Positions 7,806 to 16,800 of a stretch of DNA of 64,000 nt are shown here, one piece after another (position 1 is the stretch's first letter; the number at the start of each line of letters is the position of its first letter). The stretch is taken from NCBI GenBank assembly GCA_964423615.1, contig CAYRFQ010000011.1, positions 62,001 to 126,000 of the forward strand, in the 5' to 3' direction. Source of the DNA: CAYRFQ01 sp964423615 (GTDB lineage Bacteria > Planctomycetota > Planctomycetia > Gemmatales > Gemmataceae). The notes beneath the pieces were generated by a model. That model was given only the letters and a program-made list of their open reading frames with translations. It was not told the origin of the DNA and ran no database searches. Position numbers and translations under genes: made by a program.

Positions 7806-10447
7806 GGCATTTCCTCGATCACGTCGATCCAGTACCACTTGATGTCCGAGCCGGGGATAGTGAAATGGCGTCTGTGTTCGGTTCGCGTCGTAAAGACAGG
7901 TTTGCGGAACCGTCGGCCTTTGACGGCCCGAAGTCGCCAGTCGCTCTTTTGTCCTTGGTAAATGTCGCGAAGTTTTTCGAGACGCAATTTGAGGTCTTCG
8001 ATCCAGGCTCGGTCAGGGTTTTTTAGCTGTTCGGGCGTTCGCGTGAGCAATGGCGAGCTGAATTCCAGGCCGTCTCGCTTGCGCACGAGCTCGGTCTTCT
8101 CCAACTTGACTTGTAAACGGTTGAGAAGTTTCCGGTCAAACGCGTTCTGGATCGAGAACTGGCTGGGTTCGACTTCGCCAGCCAACTTCAACACTTCCTT
8201 TTTCGCCAGTTCGTGAAAGTTATTGACGCGTACGGGCGAATTCTCGCCGACGAGTGTGTCTAACACGTCGATGATCTCTTTCAGGTCGCCTCGCGAAAGG
8301 AGAACCTTGGAGCGCACTTGTGGAGCGGTCCGATCCTTGTTTTCTTTCCACAGAAAACCTTCTTCGTAAATCTGTCCGCCCTCAAGCCCTTTCACCAAGT
8401 CGTACGGAACCCCAATGCTCTTGAGGTAGTCGCTTGTCGCCGCCGAGATGTCTGTGTGCCATTCACCGCGCCGCAGCTTGTCGATCTCGGCAGAAATCAA
8501 ATCGATCTTGGCGTTGAGTTCAGAGAACCGGCCCTCGATGCGCGCCTTGAACTCGCTGAGGTCCTTGGCGGTTGTGCGGGTAGCTATCTCCGGCACTCCG
8601 TTTTTCCTTCTGTAGCGGGTTTGATACTGTTTGTTGATTTTCTTGACGAGTTCGCCGACTTGTCGTTCGAACGCAATCGACCGGTCCAAACGGGGGCTCT
8701 GGTCCTTCTCGAGTTGGACAGCATAAAAGCCGATCGGGGCCCGGACGAAGTTGGTCCCCTGGATTTGTGGCGGGACGAGTTTCCGTACGATCCTGTCCAT
8801 GCGTTTTCGTTGTTCGCTCACGGGGGTGCGGTCACCAGCATCCCCAATCAAGATGACGAGACCCAACGCGTCGGGGGCAACGAACGCTTTGTTGATCGCC
8901 TTTTCGACCCCCAGGAACACCTGTTCGAGCGGATTTTTTCCACCTCCACTCACTCGATGCTTGAGGATTTTGTCGGTGAATTTGTCGATACTTTCCCGGC
9001 TGAGCCTTTGGAATCCGTTGGCCTGGACGGCCTTGTCGATGCTCTGATTTTCCGAGTCCTTGTAGAATGTTACGGCGACGCGGAGTTCGCGTTCCTTGTT
9101 ATCGCGAGTCTTCTTGGTGACGACGTTTAGCATTTTCTTGACGATCGAAGCCGTTTCTTGCACGAAGGGCTTCATGCTGTAGGTCGCGTCGATGACGAAG
9201 ATGACGTCGAGCTTTCGCAGACGGTTTTGAGCGTCTTCGAGTTGTCGCCGGAACTCGCGGATTTGTTCGGTACTGACCCGACGTTTTCGTCCGGCAGCGT
9301 ATCCTCCAACCCAACCGACTCGAAGGATCTCATTCCCCGTGCGGCCATCGACCTTCCGAGAACTCTGCCATTCGAGAATCGGAAATCGCATGTCGTCATA
9401 GAAAAACGGGATCGACGCTCCGTCACGGAACTTTTCTTGAAAAACGGGCTTGGGTGTCGGTTTTCGAGATCGAACCCAGGCGTACGCGTCGTCCTCGGTC
9501 TTCCAGATTTTGCCCGGCTCTTGGCGAATTTTTCTGACCGTCGATTCCCTGTCCCATTCGAGTGCGAGCCGAGTCTCCCACAAGGAAACTCGCTGGCGTG
9601 GCACCCACCCTTGGATCGTTTTCTTGGGCTCGCCCAGGACCGGCGACGATCCCAGCAAGACGAAGTCGTCGGTTTCGGCGTAGACGAAGAACACATTGAA
9701 AATTTGATAGCGAGTTCGCACGTTCCCCTTGAGCATCGGGGCGTCGTAAACGACGGCCTGGAGGAAGCTATCGTAAAGCTCCAATCCGTCCTTCTGTTGC
9801 TTGACGATCAACCGATGCTTATTGACGGAGTCAATGATCAGCCAGCCTTCGTCTTCTCGTTCGTAAACAACAGCTTTTTCGGAGAGCTTGAAGGGAGTCG
9901 TTGGACGTAGTTTCTTCGAGACCTCGAACAGCTCCGATCGAAATTCGTCGGTGATCTTGCCGACCTGAATGTCCTTGACGTGGTCGATGGAGAGGAGATT
10001 TTGTTCGCGTTTGGCCCGCAAGGCATCTTGGGTATTGACGATCATCGCCTTACGGTAGATCGTCGAGACCTCATTGCGTTGGGCGATGTTGTCGTAAATG
10101 ACATGGGACTTTTTTACCCACCCGTATTTGTAGGCGATGTCGTTGTTCGTTGGCTGTTTTTGGACGAGGAAGAACGAACCACCGTGGTCGATGGCTACGT
10201 AGCCCACTTGCAAGAACTGGAAGGATTCGGCCCCTGGCGTTTCCTGGGACCCGAGGATATCCACAGTTGGGTAAAGCCCTTCGTAAGCCACCCAGACTTT
10301 CCACGGCTGTCCGGTCTTGGGGTTGCTAATGATTTTGGTGGGAGCCGCAACACCTTTTGGGAATTCGAAGACTCCCTGGGCATGGACGTCTTCCGCACCC
10401 AGTAGGAAACCATAGAGGAACAACGCGGTTATTTTCCAATGGTACAT
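7802..10447 (-). CDS. Secreted von Willebrand factor A (VWA) domain protein
   Basis: 881 residues starting at ATG 10447, which has a near-perfect GGAGGAAC site 3 bases upstream; the longer frame to 10750 runs into the neighbouring gene. A signal peptide (MYHWKITALFLYGFLLGAE, cleavage after VHA) sends it across the inner membrane. Residues about 25-390 look like repeated small beta domains with GWV/KKSHV and GWVPRQRV segments, reminiscent of SH3-like modules. The VWA domain begins near 410 with DVIFVIDATYSM, a metal-ion-dependent adhesion motif of the DxTxS form, followed by VILIGDAGD. The C-terminal part (about 620-881) ends in YWIDVIEEMP. A similar VWA plus terminal ...LP arrangement is known to me from type VI-associated PpkA kinases, but no kinase domain is present here. 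The resemblance is an inference. Confidence 0.85.
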   Translation of the reverse strand: MYHWKITALFLYGFLLGAEDVHAQGVFEFPKGVAAPTKIISNPKTGQPWKVWVAYEGLYPTVDILGSQETPGAESFQFLQVGYVAIDHGGSFFLVQKQPTNNDIAYKYGWVKKSHVIYDNIAQRNEVSTIYRKAMIVNTQDALRAKREQNLLSIDHVKDIQVGKITDEFRSELFEVSKKLRPTTPFKLSEKAVVYEREDEGWLIIDSVNKHRLIVKQQKDGLELYDSFLQAVVYDAPMLKGNVRTRYQIFNVFFVYAETDDFVLLGSSPVLGEPKKTIQGWVPRQRVSLWETRLALEWDRESTVRKIRQEPGKIWKTEDDAYAWVRSRKPTPKPVFQEKFRDGASIPFFYDDMRFPILEWQSSRKVDGRTGNEILRVGWVGGYAAGRKRRVSTEQIREFRRQLEDAQNRLRKLDVIFVIDATYSMKPFVQETASIVKKMLNVVTKKTRDNKERELRVAVTFYKDSENQSIDKAVQANGFQRLSRESIDKFTDKILKHRVSGGGKNPLEQVFLGVEKAINKAFVAPDALGLVILIGDAGDRTPVSEQRKRMDRIVRKLVPPQIQGTNFVRAPIGFYAVQLEKDQSPRLDRSIAFERQVGELVKKINKQYQTRYRRKNGVPEIATRTTAKDLSEFKARIEGRFSELNAKIDLISAEIDKLRRGEWHTDISAATSDYLKSIGVPYDLVKGLEGGQIYEEGFLWKENKDRTAPQVRSKVLLSRGDLKEIIDVLDTLVGENSPVRVNNFHELAKKEVLKLAGEVEPSQFSIQNAFDRKLLNRLQVKLEKTELVRKRDGLEFSSPLLTRTPEQLKNPDRAWIEDLKLRLEKLRDIYQGQKSDWRLRAVKGRRFRKPVFTTRTEHRRHFTIPGSDIKWYWIDVIEEMP

Positions 10448-10464
10448 CAAGTTCCTCCATCCAT

Positions 10465-11661
10465 TTACAGCGGTGAAATTAACCATTGCAGTCGACGGAT
10501 AAACGCTTGCCGGTCTGCCAGCGGAATCGAGGGAGACTTTCCCTCTTTTTGTTGAATTTGCAAAGTGACCGATACGGCCCCGCCTCCGTGTTGGCGACAA
10601 AATCGTTCCCACGCGAATTGATGCTTGGGAACGTTCGTCGGCCTTGTTTTCGCAGTTTGGTGCTGAACGATGATGACACACACATTCGTATTTTTGTAAC
10701 CGCCAGTCGCTTTTGGTGGTGGACAATTCGAACTGACGACGAACACACACTTTCGCACCACTGTGTTGTTCAAAGACTTGGCTTTGCCGAAGATGTTCTG
10801 ATCCACGTCGAGTTGTCCGACGTCTTCCGTATGCTGCGTTCGATCCGATAAGCTCGGCGAGAAGTTTGGCAGTTCCGACTTCTCTGGCTTTTTCCCGTTT
10901 CCGGCCTTCTTGGGCGAACTCCAGCCGAGCGGAGCGATTGGAGTCACTTTGTTGTCGGATGCCGTGTACACACCGAGTCGGTAACGCGGATAACTTTTAT
11001 CATACGGATGATTTTGGAGAAGTGTGTTGATCATGCCTAGCAACGGGTACGCCGAAATGTCTTTGGCGTGATAGACAACGATGGCCACATCACGAGGAGC
11101 CGTTTCGCGGTGGAATTGATCCTGGAGTTGACGCACGGTTGTTGTCAACTGACTGACGTCGGTTCGTAGATTGTTCAAAGGGTCACCAGCGTTCAAACGA
11201 AAGACTTTTCCGAGGAGTCTTCCCGTCTCCTTGGCGACTTCTTTGGGCAATGCTTGGGACCCTTGGGTCTGTTCGCGAGTGAGTTTTGTGAACGCCTGTG
11301 TTTCCGCTTGTAGGTTGGCAATCTTCGCTTGGATGTCCTGTGTGTTTTGCTCCAGGATGCGGATCGACTCCAGTTCGTTTGCCATCTTTTGGATTTGCAG
11401 AAGCGTTTGCTTTGATTCGTCTTGAGCCCGTTCTGTTTTCGAAGCCACGTCACGCTCCTTACTTGGGACGTTGCTGGGTGGCATCCAAACGAGAGTGATG
11501 ATTTGAGCCGTCAAGAGGAAGATCACGACGCCTCCAACGATGCCAACGGTGACCCATTGGCCCCAAGAAGGCATTGTCGTCCAAAGCTCGGTCGGAGAGT
11601 TGAGTTTTGATTTCTGGGGAACGGCAGGAGACGTTTCCGATTGTTCGTCCGAGGTTGCCAT
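10465..11661 (-). CDS. Single-pass membrane protein with coiled coil and possible VWA-like C domain
   Basis: 398 residues, function not recognised. A cytoplasmic N tail of about 35 residues is followed by one strong helix (VGIVGGVVIFLLTAQIITLVW, about 37-57) and no signal peptide. Residues about 65-190 are Q/E/K/R/L rich with heptad character (coiled coil). The C half contains alternating beta/alpha segments such as DVAIVVYHAK, KCVFVVSSNC and NVCVIIVQ, which resemble a Rossmann-type VWA fold without a clear metal motif. ATG 11661 is preceded by AGGAGA. It lies 17 bases upstream of the VWA gene and 87 bases downstream of the Calx-beta-like gene. Confidence 0.72.
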   Translation of the reverse strand: MATSDEQSETSPAVPQKSKLNSPTELWTTMPSWGQWVTVGIVGGVVIFLLTAQIITLVWMPPSNVPSKERDVASKTERAQDESKQTLLQIQKMANELESIRILEQNTQDIQAKIANLQAETQAFTKLTREQTQGSQALPKEVAKETGRLLGKVFRLNAGDPLNNLRTDVSQLTTTVRQLQDQFHRETAPRDVAIVVYHAKDISAYPLLGMINTLLQNHPYDKSYPRYRLGVYTASDNKVTPIAPLGWSSPKKAGNGKKPEKSELPNFSPSLSDRTQHTEDVGQLDVDQNIFGKAKSLNNTVVRKCVFVVSSNCPPPKATGGYKNTNVCVIIVQHQTAKTRPTNVPKHQFAWERFCRQHGGGAVSVTLQIQQKEGKSPSIPLADRQAFIRRLQWLISPL

Positions 11662-11748
11662 CAGGTTCTCCTGTTCGTCTGGTGATCGAGCGGTTTGGCC
11701 GAGGTACTAGCGTCCCGGTTGTGCTGGGCCAAGTCGAACCTTGTCGTT

Positions 11749-13455
11749 TCAATCGGCCTCGAAAATCCCTTCGACGCGAGCAGGAAGTTGTTGGAACCCG
11801 ACAACTCGGTCGCCAAACCATCCTTCTCTATCGACGACCGGGTTGAATTGTTTCTTCAGCCAGGGGTCGCGGCGGATTCTTCGTTTGAGTGGCTCACTGA
11901 CGACCCAGAAGACGAAGACCGTTCGGTCGGAAGGTTTGTTGTACAACTTATCATGACGTCCGCCGCGTCCTTTCATGGCATCGGGAATTTCTTCGCTCCG
12001 ATATAAAATGATAGTCGTGAAATCGTTCTTCTTTCGGAACGGACTCAGCTTTTCCAGGACTTTGAAACACGGAACGAACCCGTTGGCGGGGTGTTGCCCG
12101 AGACCGAGCTTCACGAATTTCGCACTTTCCGTCGTTGGCGGTGGTTCGCCGGGTCGCCAAACACGAGTGCGGCCCTCGGCATCGACAAGGTACATCCCGC
12201 GGCCCAGCAACGATGATTTCAACTTTCCCCGGAGTAGGGATTCGAGCTGTGGTTCCAAAATTTTCCACTCGTTCACCACGTGTTTGGTGAAGGGCACGAG
12301 GAGCAGCACATTTCCGCTCGTCTCGTCGTCTTCGATCGTCAACGTGGCCTGGGTGTCTTGCAACCGTGCCAAGGTACTATCGGTGGCGAGTTGCAGTTCG
12401 AGGACGCGGTTCGTCTGGGGAATGGTGTTATCGAGGACGTCGAAGGGTTGCTCGAATTGGGCTACTCGTTTGGGAATTTGGATGAGGTACGGCAGGCCCT
12501 CAAAGTCGATCTTGTTCCTGGCCGAGCCCTTGGCAGTCACCTTGACGGTAATGGGTTTCTGGACCGGGGGTTGCACATTGAAGACGAGCTTGGCTTTCTT
12601 TGTCGCGCCTTCCGTCACAGTCGGACGTTCGAACTTGGCGAATATTTGGGGGGCGTCGAAGTTCTCGAGGACTTTGATTGTTTGCTGGTAGGGCGCTCGT
12701 TTCTGATAGAGCGAATCCCGTCTTGCCCCAAGCCGGACGACGAGCGTCCCTGATGTTTCCTTGAGCGGCCGAACAAGAATGCGGATGACGTGTTCTTGGT
12801 CTCCGGGTTTGAACTCGAGTGGTTGCTTACTCAGAACTTGATAGCCCTTGACGAGAGCCGACGGTTCGGCCTGGAACGTGTAGGAAACGTTAATTGGCTC
12901 CTTGGGCGGTGGCTGCATCCGCACCGGGATGGTGATTTCGCCGCTCTTCAGCTCCTTTGGCCGTGGCGGTCCGAGGAAGACTCGTGGGAGTTTGGGTGTG
13001 CAGTCGATGACCTTTACGGTCTGGGTTCGGATGACTCCGAGTTCTCCCCCGGCCACTTTGACAAGCGTAACTGTGTAGCGGCTGTCGAGTCGATCAAACT
13101 CGTCTTTGGGAAGCGACAGCACAAGCTTTTCCTCTGTCGTCTCTGCTGGGAGGACGATTCGTTTTTCCTTCGCGTCGGTCCTGCCATCGCCATATCGTTC
13201 CGCAACTTGGTACGTCAACGATATCGGACCTGGACTGGGCGGGGTGACGACTATCCGAAGGGTCATTTGTTTTTCGACATGACAGACTTCGCTTTCGTCT
13301 TTTGCAAACTGCACTTTGGAGACCGGTTTGGGCGAAAAGTAATACCACAAACCTAACCCGATGAGTCCTACGAGGACCAACAACACGATCAACAGCTTGA
13401 GCGCCGAAAGAATGACCGAAGACTTGTGAGTGGTGCCATTTGTGGGTTGGTCCAT
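11749..13455 (-). CDS. Membrane-anchored protein with Calx-beta-like domains
   Basis: 568 residues. A short N tail, then one helix (about 16-41, LLIVLLVLVGLIGLGLW). Residues about 50-390 hold three beta-rich segments of roughly 110 residues, each resembling a Calx-beta unit (ISLTYQVAERYGDG..., INVSYTFQAEP..., ITVKVTAKGSARNKIDF...TLTIEDDE). The last ends in TLTIEDDE, the usual end of a Calx-beta repeat. The C-terminal 180 residues (VLLLVPFTKHVV... TTIILYRSEE... TVFVFWVVSE) look like an alpha/beta domain, perhaps VWA-like. Surface and adhesion proteins of marine and soil bacteria use Calx-beta repeats. The precise function is unknown. It sits between the caspase gene and the coiled-coil gene in the operon. 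Confidence 0.7.
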   Translation of the reverse strand: MDQPTNGTTHKSSVILSALKLLIVLLVLVGLIGLGLWYYFSPKPVSKVQFAKDESEVCHVEKQMTLRIVVTPPSPGPISLTYQVAERYGDGRTDAKEKRIVLPAETTEEKLVLSLPKDEFDRLDSRYTVTLVKVAGGELGVIRTQTVKVIDCTPKLPRVFLGPPRPKELKSGEITIPVRMQPPPKEPINVSYTFQAEPSALVKGYQVLSKQPLEFKPGDQEHVIRILVRPLKETSGTLVVRLGARRDSLYQKRAPYQQTIKVLENFDAPQIFAKFERPTVTEGATKKAKLVFNVQPPVQKPITVKVTAKGSARNKIDFEGLPYLIQIPKRVAQFEQPFDVLDNTIPQTNRVLELQLATDSTLARLQDTQATLTIEDDETSGNVLLLVPFTKHVVNEWKILEPQLESLLRGKLKSSLLGRGMYLVDAEGRTRVWRPGEPPPTTESAKFVKLGLGQHPANGFVPCFKVLEKLSPFRKKNDFTTIILYRSEEIPDAMKGRGGRHDKLYNKPSDRTVFVFWVVSEPLKRRIRRDPWLKKQFNPVVDREGWFGDRVVGFQQLPARVEGIFEAD

Positions 13456-13810
13456 TCGTTACTCTCGAAATCTTTGGAGAGTGGGTTCGGGTTTTGCCAG
13501 GGTTGATTAGACGAGTCGGGAGCAGCTTTCTGACATTCGTCCAGTTCACGACTTGCTTTCCAGTCGTAATGGAAGGCCGATGGACAGTCGCGCGGGAATC
13601 GTATTCCTTGGCGTCTGCAAGGCCAACGAACCGAAGTAGCACATTCGGGACACCTCTTTTATTGGTGTCCGGTTATGGAGACGAGATTCCTGGTGTGCCT
13701 TGGCTTCGCCATCCCTCGGTCACACCCTACGACAGAACGGATAACAGGGAACTCGTCGTTCTCCAACCGCAACGGGAGCGCACAAACCGACATTTAACTC
13801 GCCCAGGGGT
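13456..13810 (-). other. Intra-operon spacer with two inverted repeats
   Basis: 355 bases between the end of the caspase gene and the start of the Calx-beta-like gene. GGACACC at 13648-13654 pairs with GGTGTCC at 13664-13670 (9-base loop), and GGTGTG at 13692-13697 pairs with CACACC at 13721-13726. The two stems share the GGTGTS/SACACC core, so alternative pairings are possible. There is no T tract on the minus strand. It may be an mRNA processing or attenuation site, or a separate promoter region for the downstream five genes. Confidence 0.5.
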
Positions 13811-16800
13811 TCACTGGGGCTTTGGGAACAAAGACAGTTCGGCTTCGATGTCGGGGACGAAATAGTCCGGAGTCTGTTTGATTTCTTGTCTGCGAGGTCC
13901 TCGACCGCTGGCGCGTCGTAGGAACTCGAGTTTCTTTTGTACTTGATAGCGGATGCCTTGGAACAACTCCTTGGGCTCGAGTGTTTGGTTCTTGTTGACG
14001 TCGGCTTTGGCAAACCCGCTTGGTTCTTGGATCGTCGTCCTCACGGCGGCTGCAAACACGCTTTGCATGTAGGCGTCGATTGCGTCGTGTTCATAAACGC
14101 TTTCGTCGGGTTGACACCCAACGAAGATGATCGGACCGACGCCGTCGAGTGTCAGATTGCGAATGGGGTCGTGCTTGAGGCGCGACTGTCGGATTCGCTT
14201 GGCGTAGCCGCCGGAGAAACAGGTGTCGACGAAGATGACTTTGTGGCAGGGCAGCTTCGTCAGTTTTTCGTACAGTTCGGCAAAGTCGATTGTCGTTTGG
14301 GCGAACTGGAGCGGGTCGAAGTTGGAACAACAGAAATAGAAACCTTCGAGCGATTCGAGTCCTTGTTTAACAAAAGTACCCCGGAGGTTGCCGAGCTTGT
14401 TGGCCAAGAGGACGTTTCTTTTTTTGGCGTTCTTGAGCTCCTCTTGTTGTTTCTCGACTTCCATGACCAACGCACTGGCCTGGATGCCATGACCCCCCAG
14501 GTAAAAGATGAGGATGTCGTCGGGCGTGACCTTCCCTTCGAGTTTTTCGAGGTTGTCGATGACGTTCTTGCGTGTGGCCTTTTGATCCAGCAGGGGATCG
14601 GCAATTTGAACACGCTGGAACATCTTTGGTGGTAGCTCGGTCAACATCCAGTAGAAGGCATCGGCGTCTTCATTGGCTTTTAGATCGGGAAGTTGGACAA
14701 GGCCTTGCGCCAAGCGCGCGAGAGGCGGTTGTTTCGGCGCAGGAAGTTTTTGGATTTTTGGGAGACGGCGATATTGGCCCACGCCCGCCACTACGCCGTA
14801 GAGAACGGGCTTTCTTCGCTGTTGATTCTTGCTCATGACCTTAATTCGACTGGACTCTTCTCGCACGTTCCCCTGGTTGTAACACTGCAAGAGAATGTCG
14901 TTCATCCCCTGACGCAGCAGGTTTTGGGGGATGGAGATTTCTTCCTGAAACTTGTTCGGGTTGAACTTTGGTTGTTGCTTGTTGGGCCATTCCTTGTACT
15001 TGAAATCATTGATCCACAGAATCGCCCGCTTGAGTTTGCCGAAACCTCTAGGACCCCGAAACTCGGCATTGAGTTTCATCGCTAGTCCTTTTTCACCGAC
15101 TTCGTAAATCGTCCCGTTTTTCGTGACCTTGCCTTTCGCGATTGGTTCGATGAAGACATTCTTCGGCGGGGCGATATCCGGAACCCTTCGAAACGTCCCC
15201 GTAAAGAGCTTCTTTAGTTTCTCGGGATTGTGGAGTTGTAGGAGCTTGCTGTTGTCCTGCAACAAATTTCGGAATTGTTCGACTGGGAAAAACTCGGGCG
15301 TCTCAAAAATCGTTTGTCCGAATTTGGCGAATCCTAGAAACTGGTCACCCCGCGTGGAGGCATCGTAGTAATGGTCTCGCCATCGCCAGAGAACCCACTC
15401 ACCTGATCGAGTCGGGAAAAACCTCCAGATTGGTCTCTGGAAGACGGACGTGCCCGCCCAGAAAAGGTTTTGCTCGTTTTTCCGTCGCCAACCGAAGAAG
15501 AGCTGTTGTGCAGGAACCGGGTCACGGACTTCAGCCAGCGCAGCGTTCGGATTCCCAATCTTTGGGAACCAGGGCTCACTGGCGATGACGAATTTCGGAA
15601 GTTTCCTTTTCGCGTTGTTGAATCGGACCGGAGGTCTTCTGGCCGTGGACGCGAGGAAAATGATCTCGTCCCCCTTCGACAATCCAACTTCCCAAGCGGG
15701 ACTCCCGGCATCGAGATCGAGGACAAGCAAGGAATCCTTTTGGGGTAAGAATCGCGCTCCGAGTTCGGGGTGGCTGGGCCAAGGCTCCAAACTCCACCCG
15801 CAAATGGTCTGATCGCGAGACGACGTGACCATTATCTTGGAATCCGAAGAAACTCCCAAAGACACGACCGGACCAGAATGGCCGACCATGAGCCGAACTC
15901 GCCGAGGCCCCAACGGCTGCAATTCGAACACGCTCACCCCGTAGTAATGCCCGACGGCCAGCCGCGGCACGGTGGGATTCGCCCTCGAAGGTGGGAGGAA
16001 AGTGTAGCACCGGGGATCGTCGAAACGACCACGTTCTAACTCCAGCGGCCATTTTTTCTTCGTCGGAGACTGCACCCACCACTGATTCGATTGTGGTTTT
16101 TTCGGATTGAATGTGACCACACGCCAACCCTTCCAAGTGGGGATCGTTTTCACCGGCGTAAACGGTTTATCGATTGGCTTCTTCTTATTCGCAGGCCGGC
16201 CGACGAATTGGGCGACTGGTAATCTTGCATTGTTGTTTCCGTTCTTCAACCGAGGAGGGATTCCGTTTCTCTTTTTCGCGGCAGGGTTTTGGTTGCCTTT
16301 TCGTTGGGCCGGTGGATTGTCTCGGGTCAACCACAGACGGTCCTTGAGGTGGAAGACTTCCCAGGGTCCATCGCCGCGTCTGTTCGGGTGGGGAGGTAGT
16401 TCGAGTCGTTTTCTCTTGAAGCCAATGATGGCTGAGTCGGCTTTGGAAAAAGCGACTTCCCAAAGACTTGTACCCACGCCCTGGATCGTGGTCGTTGGTT
16501 CTTGGATGTTGTTCAAGTCCCACAAGGTCACGTCGTGATCGGCTCCACCAGCCACAGCAAGGAGATTTTCTTTGGGGTGGAATGCGACGGCGTCCACGCG
16601 GTAGTCATAAGGGATCTTGGCGACTTGTTTTGGTTGGTTCCCTTTGAGGGAAAAAATGGCCACGTGGGGAGCCAATTCGCGAAAGAAGGCTGTCGCTTCG
16701 TTTTGCTCGAGATCGAGTCGGCGAATGCCAATGGCTAACCGATCCCCGGTTTCATCCACAGCGAGACATTGGGGATAGTGGTCAAAGGGCAAGAAAATTG

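Noticed and set aside
10448..10750. N-terminal extension of the VWA protein to 10750
   Set aside because: It lies inside the upstream coiled-coil gene and would place the signal peptide 100 residues into the protein; ATG 10447 has GGAGGAAC.
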